The notes under the pieces: model-generated
Database searches by the model: none
Seen by the model: only the letters and a program-made list of their open reading frames with translations
What the model was told of the DNA's origin: nothing
Program-made: the position numbers and the translations under genes
Part shown: positions 7,533 through 15,316 of the stretch, one piece after another
How the letters are laid out: every line of letters starts with the position of its first letter
Numbering within the stretch: the first letter of the stretch is position 1
Source of the DNA: Physcousia sp015060555
Lineage (GTDB): Bacteria > Bacteroidota > Bacteroidia > Bacteroidales > Bacteroidaceae
DNA: 34,694 nucleotides
Direction of reading: 5' to 3'
Assembly: GCA_015060555.1 (NCBI GenBank)
Contig: SUYG01000027.1
Location: 1 to 34,694, forward strand

Positions 7533-9455
7533 ATGCGAATTATTAAGAAAATCGACATATTCATCCTGAAGCAATTCTGCCTGCTGTTTATGGGCACATT
7601 CTTCATCTGCCTCTTCATCTTCCTGATGCAGTTTATCTGGAAGTATGTCGATGACCTCATTGGCAAGGGACTCTCTTTCAGCGTGCTGGCGCAGTTCTTC
7701 TTCCACGCTGCTATGGATCTGGTGCCACTGTCGCTGCCGTTGGCCATCCTGCTGGCATCGCTCATCACATTTGGTAATATGGGCGAACGTCTGGAGCTCT
7801 TGTCCATGAAGGCTGCAGGCATACCGCTACTGCGAATCTTGCGTCCCGTGGCCATCTTTGTAACTGGGCTTGCCTTCGGTTCGTTCTATTTCCAGAATGT
7901 AGTCACGCCAGAGTCCAGCCGCCAGCTGGCCGCCCTGCTCTACTCCATGAAGCAGAAATCGCCCGAGCTGGAAATCCCCGAAGGCATCTTCTATAACGAG
8001 ATACCAGGCTACAATCTATTCGTCGAGCACAAGGATTTGGAGACAGGAATGCTCTATGGTATCATGATTTACACGCAGGGCACCAGCTTCGATGACACAC
8101 AAGTTGTGCTGGCCGACTCCGGCCACATCCGTTCGACAGCCGACCAGATGCACCTGCAGCTGACGCTCTACGACGGGCAGCGCTTCCGCAATATGCAAAA
8201 CACGGGCAGTGCCATGGACCGCTCCACGGTGCCTTATATGCGCGAGACGTTCAAGAAAGAGGTGGATTTGATTCCCTTCGACAACAACTTCAGCGTCATG
8301 GACGCGAACCTCTTCAACGACAATGCCGGCACGAAAGACATCTTCGCCCTCACCCGAGGTATCGACTCCATTCAGGCCTATCTGGACTCAACGGGTCACG
8401 CGCAGTACGAGCAGTACCGCTACACCTTCCTCGAGAACACACGTTTGGAAGGGAACCGCGATTCAGCTCGCATGAGGGAGGCTGTTGAAACCACGCCCGT
8501 GAACTACGACACGCTCTACACCGCCCTACCCGACGGTGACCGCGCCCGTGTGCTGCGCCTTGCCTCGGAGCGCGGCCACAGTGGCATTGTGCAGACAGAG
8601 ATGCTCAAGGAGATGAGCTTCTATGTCAACCGCTCGTTGCGCATACACTATCTGGAACGCAACAAGAAGTTCACACTCTCGCTGGCCTGCCTCATCTTCT
8701 TCTTCATCGGAGCGCCCCTCGGTGCCATCATCCGCAAGGGAGGACTGGGTGTCCCCGTGGTGGTGTCGGTCATCATCTTCATCTTCTACTACATGGTAAA
8801 TGTCTCGGGCGAGAAGCTCTCGAAGAGCGGCGAATGGGATGTCACCTTCGGCAGCTGGCTCAGCACGATGGTGCTAACGCCCATTGGTGTGTGGCTGACC
8901 TACAAAGCCAATCAGGACTCTGCCGTCTTCAACGCCGAGGGCTACCAGCGCTTCTTCCGCAGACTGTTTGGCCTGCGCATCAGACGCGTCATCAACCGCA
9001 AGGAGATCATCATGAACGAAGTGCATCCCGAGCGCGTCATCCCCGCTTTGCAACAGATCGTAGCCGACTGCAACAACTACGAGCAGAGCCGCCGTCTGTG
9101 GCAGATGCCCAACTACCTTCGCGTCTTCTTCCGCTATGAGCCTGACACCCAGGTCATCAGCATCAGTGAACGTTTGGAAACGATCGTGGAGGAACTGGCC
9201 AACAGCCGCGACAGCCGCATCATCTCCTCGCTGAACGAGGTCCCCATCCTCGTGCCTGATGCCCATACACGTCCCTTCCGCCAGCCGCGACTGAACATGG
9301 TCGTGGGCGTATTGCTGCCCATTGGTTTCATCATGTGGTTCCGCATTTGGCGCTACCGTCTGCGCTTGTGGCGCGATATGGAGCAGTTGAAAAAACAATG
9401 CAACTATATCATCAAGAGATTGGAAGCCTCCTCGCCCAGCCCCGCCACAGCGTAG
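7533..9455 (+). CDS. LptF/LptG-family permease of the lipopolysaccharide exporter
   Basis: A 640-residue inner-membrane protein of the YjgP/YjgQ (LptF/LptG) family, which with the LptB ATPase lifts LPS out of the membrane towards the periplasmic bridge. Visible features are an N-terminal helix (FILKQFCLLFMGTFFICLFIFLMQFIWKYVDDL) and two more helices around 'LPLAILLASLITFGNMGERLELLSMKAAGI', the conserved coupling segment. A large periplasmic beta domain follows (about 110-340), then the closing helix set (SLACLIFFFIGAPLGAIIRKGGLGVPVVVSVIIFIFYYMV). The C-terminal 150 residues form a charged extension with a last hydrophobic helix, common in Bacteroidetes homologues. The ATG at 7533 follows the promoter element and starts at the expected MRIIKKIDIFILKQF. 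ribBA lies 53 nt downstream. Confidence 0.9.
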   Translation: MRIIKKIDIFILKQFCLLFMGTFFICLFIFLMQFIWKYVDDLIGKGLSFSVLAQFFFHAAMDLVPLSLPLAILLASLITFGNMGERLELLSMKAAGIPLLRILRPVAIFVTGLAFGSFYFQNVVTPESSRQLAALLYSMKQKSPELEIPEGIFYNEIPGYNLFVEHKDLETGMLYGIMIYTQGTSFDDTQVVLADSGHIRSTADQMHLQLTLYDGQRFRNMQNTGSAMDRSTVPYMRETFKKEVDLIPFDNNFSVMDANLFNDNAGTKDIFALTRGIDSIQAYLDSTGHAQYEQYRYTFLENTRLEGNRDSARMREAVETTPVNYDTLYTALPDGDRARVLRLASERGHSGIVQTEMLKEMSFYVNRSLRIHYLERNKKFTLSLACLIFFFIGAPLGAIIRKGGLGVPVVVSVIIFIFYYMVNVSGEKLSKSGEWDVTFGSWLSTMVLTPIGVWLTYKANQDSAVFNAEGYQRFFRRLFGLRIRRVINRKEIIMNEVHPERVIPALQQIVADCNNYEQSRRLWQMPNYLRVFFRYEPDTQVISISERLETIVEELANSRDSRIISSLNEVPILVPDAHTRPFRQPRLNMVVGVLLPIGFIMWFRIWRYRLRLWRDMEQLKKQCNYIIKRLEASSPSPATA

Positions 9456-9508
9456 GAAAGGGGCGATGAGGGCTCAAAAAACAAGATACAAAAGCAACAA
9501 GAAAAGAT

Positions 9509-10774
9509 ATGAAGCAAGTATTATCCAATAGCTCAGCCATTCCTCACGGGACAGGGACTGGGGGAGAGACCACCCTCTCATCCATCGAGTCCGCCTTGCA
9601 GGACTTCAAGGAAGGCAAGTTTGTCATCGTGGTAGATGACGAAGACCGCGAAAACGAAGGCGACTTCATCACCGCCGCAGAGATGATTACACCCGAGAAG
9701 GTGAATTTCATGCTGCGCGAAGGCCGTGGTGTGCTCTGTGCCCCCATCACCATCAGCAGGGCCGAGCAACTGGAACTGCCACATCAGGTACAGGACAACA
9801 CCTCGATGCTAGGAACGCCCTTCACCATCACCGTGGATAAGCTGGAAGGCTGCACCACCGGCGTCAGCGCGGCCGACCGTGCTGCCACCATCCGCCATCT
9901 GGCCAACCCCGACGCCAAGCCCGCGGACTTCGGCCGTCCCGGGCATATCAATCCGCTCTACGCCCAAGACCGTGGTGTGCTGCGCCGAGCAGGTCACACA
10001 GAGGCTGCCATCGACCTGGCACGCCTCAGCGGGCTGCAACCCGCTGCAGCCCTCATCGAGATTCTGAATCCCGATGGCACTATGGCACGTATGCCACAAC
10101 TGCAAGAGGTGGCTGCAAAGCACAACATCAAAATCATCACCATCCGAGACCTCATCGCCTATCGCCTTCAGCGCGAACAGATGGTGGAAGCCGCGCCCGA
10201 AGTGGATCTGCCCACAGCATACGGACATTTCAAGGACATCACCTTCCGACAGATCTCCAACGGCCTCGAGCATGTGGCACTCATCAAGGGCTCCTGGGAA
10301 CCCGACGAGCCCATACTGGTGCGTGTGCATAGCTCCTGCGCCACAGGCGACATCTTCGGCAGCCAGCGCTGCGACTGCGGCGAGCAGTTGCACCGTTCCA
10401 TGCAGATGATAGACCAAGTCGGCAAAGGCATCGTTCTGTATATGAACCAGGAGGGTCGTGGCATCGGTCTCTTCAACAAGATGAAAGCCTACAAGTTGCA
10501 AGAACAGGGCGATGACACCGTAGAGGCCAACGTACATCTGGGGTTCCGTCCCGATGAACGCGACTATGGTGTAGGCGCACAAATCCTGCGACAGCTGGGC
10601 GTTCACAAGATTCGTCTTCTCACGAACAACCCCGTGAAACGCGTAGGACTCGAAGCCTATGGGTTGGAGATTGTGGAGAATGTGCCCATTGAGGTGCAAC
10701 CCAACCCCTACAATGAGCGCTACCTGAAGACCAAGCAGGAACGCATGGGACATACGCTTCATCTGAACAAATAA
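9509..10774 (+). CDS. ribBA: Bifunctional DHBP synthase / GTP cyclohydrolase II
   Basis: A 421-residue fusion supplying both precursors of riboflavin. The N-terminal RibB half makes 3,4-dihydroxy-2-butanone 4-phosphate from ribulose 5-phosphate. It shows DDEDRENEGDF (43-53), TTGVSAADRAATIR (116-129) and AGHTEAAIDL (161-170). The C-terminal RibA half opens GTP and carries the zinc site Cys277, Cys288 and Cys290 in SSCATGDIFGSQRCDCGE, followed by YMNQEGRGIGL (311-321) and LLTNNPVKRVGLEAYGL. Length and domain order are normal. The first 20 residues are a variable Gly/Thr-rich lead. It lies close behind the LptF/G gene and is probably co-transcribed. No FMN riboswitch is recognisable in the 53-nt gap. 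Confidence 0.97.
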   Translation: MKQVLSNSSAIPHGTGTGGETTLSSIESALQDFKEGKFVIVVDDEDRENEGDFITAAEMITPEKVNFMLREGRGVLCAPITISRAEQLELPHQVQDNTSMLGTPFTITVDKLEGCTTGVSAADRAATIRHLANPDAKPADFGRPGHINPLYAQDRGVLRRAGHTEAAIDLARLSGLQPAAALIEILNPDGTMARMPQLQEVAAKHNIKIITIRDLIAYRLQREQMVEAAPEVDLPTAYGHFKDITFRQISNGLEHVALIKGSWEPDEPILVRVHSSCATGDIFGSQRCDCGEQLHRSMQMIDQVGKGIVLYMNQEGRGIGLFNKMKAYKLQEQGDDTVEANVHLGFRPDERDYGVGAQILRQLGVHKIRLLTNNPVKRVGLEAYGLEIVENVPIEVQPNPYNERYLKTKQERMGHTLHLNK

Positions 10775-10825
10775 AGGGGCATTAGAGAAGCTGAAAACAA
10801 GAAATTCTGCTGAAGCAGAAAAAAA

Positions 10826-10853
10826 CGCTCGTCTCTCAACGCTCGTCTCTCAA
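10826..10853. repeat. 14-bp perfect tandem duplication
   Basis: CGCTCGTCTCTCAA at 10826-10839 is repeated exactly at 10840-10853, just upstream of the aminotransferase promoter element. The duplication covers roughly where a -33 element would lie, so it may affect promoter spacing. A small hairpin TTCTGC-TGAA-GCAGAA (10805-10820) precedes it. Confidence 0.85.
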
Positions 10854-10861
10854 CTTTTCAT

Positions 10862-10869
10862 TACCTTTG
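10862..10869 (+). promoter_or_regulatory. -7 element TACCTTTG for the aminotransferase
   Basis: Matches TAnnTTTG, 25 nt upstream of the ATG at 10895. No clear -33 element. Confidence 0.5.
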
Positions 10870-10894
10870 CACGCGAAATCAACAACACACAGAT

Positions 10895-12088
10895 ATGAAC
10901 GTATTATCAGACCGTTTGAACCGTCTCGCCCCCTCTGCCACGCTGGCCATGAGCCAACGTAGCAGCGAGCTGAAAGCACAGGGCGTGGATGTCATCAACA
11001 TGAGTGTCGGCGAACCCGACTTCAACACCCCCGACCACATCAAGGCTGCTGCCATCAAAGCCGTTGAGGAGAACTACTCGCGCTACTCCCCCGTGCCGGG
11101 TTATCCCTCGCTGAAGCAGGCCATCGTGGAGAAACTCAAGAACGAGAACAACCTCGAGTATGCGCCCTCACAGATTCTCTGCTCCAACGGTGCTAAGCAA
11201 AGTGTGTGCAATGCCGTCATGGCATTGGTCAACGCTGGCGACGAGGTCATCATTCCTGCCCCCTATTGGGTCAGCTACCCGCAGATGGTGCTGCTGGCCG
11301 AGGGCACACCCGTCTTCATCGATGCCCCCATCGAGCAGGACTTCAAGATTACGCCTGCTCAGTTAGAGGCAGCCATCACACCCAAGACACGCGCGTTCAT
11401 CCTCTGCTCGCCCTCGAACCCCACCGGCTCCGTCTATAGCAAAGAAGAGCTGAAAGGTCTGGCTGAAGTCATCGCCCGTCACGAGAACATCATCGTGCTG
11501 GCCGATGAAATCTACGAGCACATCAACTACGTAGGCAAGCATGAGAGCATCGCTCAGTTCGCCGAGATTCGTGACCGCGTGGTCATCATCAACGGTGTCT
11601 CCAAGGCTTATGCGATGACCGGCTGGCGCATCGGTTTCATCGCTGCTCCCGAGTGGATTGTCAAGGGCTGTAACAAGCTGCAAGGCCAGTACACCAGCGG
11701 CCCCTGCTCCGTGAGCCAGAAGGCAGCTGAGGCAGCCTACACAGGTTCCCAGCAGTGTGTAGAGGATATGCGTCAGGCCTTTGAACGCCGCAAGAATCTC
11801 ATCGTGAAGCTCGCCAAGGAGATTCCCGGGCTCGAAGTCAACGACCCGCAGGGCGCCTTCTACCTCTTCCCCAAGTGCAGCAGCTACTTCGGCAAGTGCG
11901 ATGGCGACCGCGTCATCAACAACAGCACCGACTTGGCGATGTATTTACTGGAAGTAGGACATGTCGCCACCGTCGGCGGCGATGCCTTTGGCAGCCCAGA
12001 ATGCTTCCGCATGAGCTATGCCACCAGCGATGAGAATATCGTGGAGGCCATGCGCCGCATCAAAGAGACACTGGCCAGGCTCAAATAA
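10895..12088 (+). CDS. aspC: Class I PLP aminotransferase, aspartate aminotransferase type
   Basis: A 397-residue fold-type I aminotransferase of the subgroup 1b aspartate family, moving the amino group between aspartate and 2-oxoglutarate. Seen in the sequence: MSVGEPDFNTPDHIK (substrate entry loop, 36-50), YSPVPGYPSLKQAI, the PLP-ring stacking region APYWVSYP (122-129), SPSNPTGSVYS (172-182), ADEIYEHINY with Asp204 and Tyr207, the Schiff-base Lys237 in GVSKAYAMTGWRIG, and Arg245 for phosphate binding. The C-terminal carboxylate-binding Arg is within ECFRMSYA. Such enzymes may also accept prephenate or aromatic substrates, so the exact substrate is inferred. It has its own promoter and is separated by 82 nt from purH. 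Confidence 0.88.
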   Translation: MNVLSDRLNRLAPSATLAMSQRSSELKAQGVDVINMSVGEPDFNTPDHIKAAAIKAVEENYSRYSPVPGYPSLKQAIVEKLKNENNLEYAPSQILCSNGAKQSVCNAVMALVNAGDEVIIPAPYWVSYPQMVLLAEGTPVFIDAPIEQDFKITPAQLEAAITPKTRAFILCSPSNPTGSVYSKEELKGLAEVIARHENIIVLADEIYEHINYVGKHESIAQFAEIRDRVVIINGVSKAYAMTGWRIGFIAAPEWIVKGCNKLQGQYTSGPCSVSQKAAEAAYTGSQQCVEDMRQAFERRKNLIVKLAKEIPGLEVNDPQGAFYLFPKCSSYFGKCDGDRVINNSTDLAMYLLEVGHVATVGGDAFGSPECFRMSYATSDENIVEAMRRIKETLARLK

Positions 12089-12170
12089 GCGAACAACCCT
12101 ACAGGTTCCATCATCCCCATCGCCTCAAGGGCCCATCAACCCAATCCGCTAATCAAAAATCCAGAATAAT

Positions 12171-12761
12171 ATGACCAAAAAGATTTCCACCGCCCTCATC
12201 TCCGTCTTCCATAAGGACGGCCTGGAGGACATCCTCAAGAAGCTGAATGCCGAGGGCGTGAAGTTCCTCAGCACCGGCGGCACACAAGCTTTCATCGAGA
12301 GCCTTGGCTACCCCTGCCAGAAAGTAGAGGAAGTGACCACCTATCCCAGCATCCTCGGCGGACGCGTGAAGACGCTGCACCCCAAAATCTTCGGTGGCAT
12401 CCTCGGTCGCCGCGACCTGGAAGGCGACCGCCAGCAGATGTCGGAATACGAGATTCCCGAAATCGACCTCGTCATCGTTGACCTCTATCCCTTTGAGCAG
12501 ACCGTGGCCAGCGGTGCCAGCGAAGCCGACATCATCGAGAAGATCGACATCGGCGGCATCAGCCTCATCCGCGCAGGTGCCAAGAACTTCAACGACGTCG
12601 TCATCGTTCCCTCCAAGGAGCAGTACAAGCCCCTGCTGGATATCCTGAACGCTCAGGGCGCCGAGACGACCCTCGAGCAGCGCCGCAAGTTTGCCACCGC
12701 AGCCTTCGGTGTCAGCAGCCACTACGACACCGCCATCCACGCATGGTTCAGCAAAAAGTGA
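12171..12761 (+). CDS. purH: IMP cyclohydrolase, stand-alone N-terminal half of PurH
   Basis: A 196-residue protein covering only the IMP cyclohydrolase (MGS-fold) domain of PurH, which closes FAICAR to IMP in the last step of purine synthesis. Catalytic residues are present by comparison with known PurH: Lys67 (GGRVKTLHPKIFGGIL), Tyr106 (VDLYPFEQTVA), Asp126 and Lys138 (EKIDIGGISLIRAGAKNF). It stops just after FATAAFGVSSHYDTAIHAWF, the point where the usual fused enzyme (about 500 residues in Bacteroides) continues into the AICAR formyltransferase domain. The following 59 nt hold no remnant of that domain, so this is a clean stop rather than a visible frameshift. The formyltransferase must be encoded elsewhere or replaced. 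The gene precedes mreB in the order familiar from Bacteroidales. Confidence 0.9.
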   Translation: MTKKISTALISVFHKDGLEDILKKLNAEGVKFLSTGGTQAFIESLGYPCQKVEEVTTYPSILGGRVKTLHPKIFGGILGRRDLEGDRQQMSEYEIPEIDLVIVDLYPFEQTVASGASEADIIEKIDIGGISLIRAGAKNFNDVVIVPSKEQYKPLLDILNAQGAETTLEQRRKFATAAFGVSSHYDTAIHAWFSKK

Positions 12762-12820
12762 ACTCACTTGTTTAGTTATCTATATTTTTCACATTCCATT
12801 CTTTCACTTTTCATTTAACA

Positions 12821-13840
12821 ATGGGATTATTCTCTTTTACAAAGGAAATAGCGATGGACCTTGGCACCGCCAACACCATCATCCTTGCCGATGGTAAGAT
12901 TGCGGTTGATGAGCCGTCTGTGGTAGCACTTGACCGCCACACGGAGAAGATGATTGCCGTGGGCGAGAAAGCCAAGCAGATGTACGAAAAGACACACCCC
13001 GACATCCGCACCATCCGTCCGCTGCGCGACGGTGTCATCGCCGACTTCAACGCCTGCGAGCAGATGATGCGCGGTCTCATCAAGATGGTGCACATGGGCA
13101 GTCGTCTGTTCACACCCGCTCTGCGAATGGTCATCGGTGTTCCCTCAGGCAGCACCGAAGTAGAGCTGCGTGCCGTACGCGACTCTGCCGAACACGCTGG
13201 AGGCCGCGAGGTCTATCTTATTTATGAGCCTATGGCAGCCGCCATCGGTATCGGCCTGGACGTGGTAGCGCCTCAGGGCAACATGATTGTTGACATCGGC
13301 GGCGGCAGCACCGAGATTGCCGTCATCTCGCTCGGCGGTATCGTGGCAGACAAGAGTCTGCGCATCGCCGGCGACGACCTCACATCAGACATTCAGGAGT
13401 ACATGAGCCGCCAGCACAACGTGAAGGTTTCAGAGCGCATGGCAGAGCGTATCAAGATCAACGTCGGCGCCGCCCTCACCGACCTTGGCGACAATGCCCC
13501 CGAGGACTATGTGGTGCATGGTCCAAACCGTATCACAGCTCTCCCCATGGCCGTACCTGTGTGCTATCAGGAAATCGCGCACTGCCTTGAGAAGACCATC
13601 GCCAAGATAGAAGCCGCAGTCCTCAACGCCCTCGAGGAGACACCGCCCGAGCTGTATGCCGATATCGTACACAACGGCATCTACCTCACTGGCGGTGGTG
13701 CGCTTCTGCGCGGTCTCGACAAGCGCCTCACCGACAAAATCAATATCCCCTTCCACGTGGCCGAAGACCCATTGCACAGCGTGGCCAAGGGTACGGGCGT
13801 GGCACTGAAGAACATACACAACTTCTCGTTCCTCATGTAG
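12821..13840 (+). CDS. mreB: Rod shape-determining protein MreB
   Basis: A 339-residue bacterial actin homologue that forms ATP-dependent membrane-bound filaments guiding lateral wall synthesis. Actin-fold motifs are present: phosphate-1 MDLGTANTII (12-21), the segment GEKAKQM..THPDIRTIRPLRDGVIADF, PLMAAAIGIGL-like EPMAAAIGIGLDV, phosphate-2 VDIGGGSTEIAVISLGGIV, and the adenosine motif YLTGGGALLRGLDKRL. The N-terminal MGLFSFTKEI is an amphipathic membrane-targeting stretch. The length is usual. It opens the mreBCD-mrdA-rodA block, with mreC only 6 nt downstream. Confidence 0.97.
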   Translation: MGLFSFTKEIAMDLGTANTIILADGKIAVDEPSVVALDRHTEKMIAVGEKAKQMYEKTHPDIRTIRPLRDGVIADFNACEQMMRGLIKMVHMGSRLFTPALRMVIGVPSGSTEVELRAVRDSAEHAGGREVYLIYEPMAAAIGIGLDVVAPQGNMIVDIGGGSTEIAVISLGGIVADKSLRIAGDDLTSDIQEYMSRQHNVKVSERMAERIKINVGAALTDLGDNAPEDYVVHGPNRITALPMAVPVCYQEIAHCLEKTIAKIEAAVLNALEETPPELYADIVHNGIYLTGGGALLRGLDKRLTDKINIPFHVAEDPLHSVAKGTGVALKNIHNFSFLM

Positions 13841-13846
13841 GCTTAG

Positions 13847-14701
13847 ATGCGCGCTTTACTGGACTTTATAACCAAGTACAACCATTGGTTTCTGTTAGTT
13901 GTTCTGGAAGGGATAAGCTTAGTGCTTCTCTTCCAGTTCAATCGTTATCACAACAGCGTATGGATGACCTCCGCCAATTCCGTGGTAGGCCAGTTTTATG
14001 CTTGGGAAGACGAAGCCCTGCGCTATATCTCGCTGGGTCAGGTCAACGAAGACCTGATGCAGCGCAACCTCGTCCTAGAACAGAGCAATGAGGTCTTGAG
14101 ACGCCGCATCGCCGAACTCACCCATGACAGCACACAGGCAGAGCGCAAGCTGACGGCCCAGCTGCAGGACATACGGCTCTTGCACGCTCATGTCATCACC
14201 AATAGCGTCATGCACCGCGACAACTTCATCACCATCGACCGTGGCACCGCAGACAGCGTGCAGGCCGAGATGGGTGTTGTCTGCGGCACCGGCATCGTAG
14301 GCATCGTCTATATCGCCTCTGCGCACTACGCTATCGTGCAGCCACTGCTCAACAGCAGCTCACGCATCAGCTGTCGCCTGCGCGGTTCGGAATACTTCGG
14401 TTATCTGAAATGGGACGGCGTCGACCCGCTCTACGCCACCCTCGACGACATTCCCCGCCACGCTCGCTTCAAGGTCGGTGACACGGTGGAGACCAGCGGC
14501 TTCAGTTCTGTCTTTCCCCCCGGTATCTTCGTGGGAAAGGTGGCTGCCATCGAGGACAGCGACGACGGCCTCAGCTATCAGCTCAAAGTGCACCTGGGCA
14601 CCGACTTCTCACGCCTGCAGGATGTCAGCGTCGTGCAGCAGCGCTTCCAAAGTGAAATTCACAATCTGGAACATCAGGCCGACTCCATCGCACAACTTTG
14701 A
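13847..14701 (+). CDS. mreC: Rod shape-determining protein MreC
   Basis: A 284-residue bitopic protein that links cytoplasmic MreB filaments to periplasmic wall synthases. It has a short cytoplasmic start, one transmembrane helix (about 15-31, WFLLVVLEGISLVLLF), a periplasmic coiled coil (about 65-105, rich in Leu/Glu/Arg heptads) and two beta-barrel subdomains with DRGTADSVQAEMGVVCGTGIVGIV and the conserved GDTVETSGFSSVFPPGIFVGKV. The last codons (CAA CTT TGA) merge with the first heptamer of a repeat element at 14694, so the stop codon lies inside repeat-derived sequence. The normal MreC core is complete before that point. Confidence 0.95.
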   Translation: MRALLDFITKYNHWFLLVVLEGISLVLLFQFNRYHNSVWMTSANSVVGQFYAWEDEALRYISLGQVNEDLMQRNLVLEQSNEVLRRRIAELTHDSTQAERKLTAQLQDIRLLHAHVITNSVMHRDNFITIDRGTADSVQAEMGVVCGTGIVGIVYIASAHYAIVQPLLNSSSRISCRLRGSEYFGYLKWDGVDPLYATLDDIPRHARFKVGDTVETSGFSSVFPPGIFVGKVAAIEDSDDGLSYQLKVHLGTDFSRLQDVSVVQQRFQSEIHNLEHQADSIAQL

Positions 14702-14800
14702 ACTTTTGGAACAGCGAGAGCCATAAGAGCTTGCTCTTAAATGGCCGAGTCGTGACAAAAGTCAGCGAAGCTAACTTTAAACTTTAAACTTTAAACTTTA
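14694..14800 (+). repeat. REP-like two-hairpin element, copy A, with heptamer flank
   Basis: The core (14702-14772) starts ACTTTTGGAACAGCGAG and matches 66 of 71 positions of the complement of 23182-23252, with no gaps. Hairpin 1 (14720-14745) is GCCAT-AAGAGC-TT-GCTCTT then AA and ATGGC. Hairpin 2 (14750-14768) is TCG-TGAC-AAAA-GTCA-G-CGA. About four units of TTTAAAC/ACTTTAA heptamer follow to 14800. The element separates mreC from mreD inside an operon and begins within the last codons of mreC, suggesting a role in transcript folding or mobility at gene ends. Confidence 0.85.
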
Positions 14801-14806
14801 CCCCCC

Positions 14807-15316
14807 GTGCTCCTAACCTCCCTACAGCGGCTCTTATGGATGCTTGTCCTCGTGGCGGCACAGTTGTTGATATTCAATCATATCCACCTCTTCGGCTATG
14901 CTACGCCCCTGCCATTCGTCTATTTCCTGCTACGTTTCCCGCTGAATACCGAGCGCTGGAGCATTCTCCTGTGGGGCTTCGTCTGTGGTCTGCTCACAGA
15001 TATTATCTCGCTGACCCCCGGTATAGGCTCTGCCGCCATGACGATGACCGCCTTCGTACAGCCCCTGTTGCTGAATCTGATGGTGCCCAAGGATGCCGTT
15101 GAAGACTTCCGCCCCGGCTATCGTACCCTGGGCTTCTGGCCTTATGTTTACTATGTCGCCCAGCTCACGTTCCTCTTCACGCTCATCTATTTCCTGTTGC
15201 TATCCTTCAGCTTCCATCATTTTCTGGATTTCATCATCTCCTTTGTCTCCAGCTGGGCGCTGACCCTGCTTCTGTGCCTCATCTTCGAAGGGTTCCATAA
15301 AAAGAAACATGAGTAA
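14807..15316 (+). CDS. mreD: Rod shape-determining protein MreD, GTG start
   Basis: A 169-residue, very hydrophobic inner-membrane protein with about five helices, part of the elongasome with MreC, PBP2 and RodA. Family traits are the compact size, acidic loop after helix 2 (SILLWGFVCGLLTDIISLTPG), and the helix LIYFLLLSFSFHHFLDFIISFVSSWALTLLLCLIFEGF. The start is GTG at 14807, giving MLLTSLQRLLWMLVLVAAQ. The next in-frame ATG (14840) would cut into the first helix. The leader is occupied by a heptamer repeat that provides no purine-rich site. The 3' end overlaps mrdA by 8 nt, indicating coupled translation. Confidence 0.9.
   Translation: MLLTSLQRLLWMLVLVAAQLLIFNHIHLFGYATPLPFVYFLLRFPLNTERWSILLWGFVCGLLTDIISLTPGIGSAAMTMTAFVQPLLLNLMVPKDAVEDFRPGYRTLGFWPYVYYVAQLTFLFTLIYFLLLSFSFHHFLDFIISFVSSWALTLLLCLIFEGFHKKKHE

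Noticed and set aside
9456..9508. Possible FMN riboswitch upstream of ribBA
   Set aside because: The 53-nt gap is too short and lacks the conserved RFN-element segments.
9809..10762. Minus-strand open frame of 317 codons opposite ribBA
   Set aside because: ribBA is unmistakable on the plus strand. The His/Gly/Leu-rich antisense product is a usual by-product of its codon pattern.
14703..14772. Copy A of the two-hairpin element as an intrinsic terminator of mreC
   Set aside because: No T-run follows either hairpin on the plus strand, and mreD-mrdA-rodA downstream have no promoter of their own, so complete termination is unlikely.
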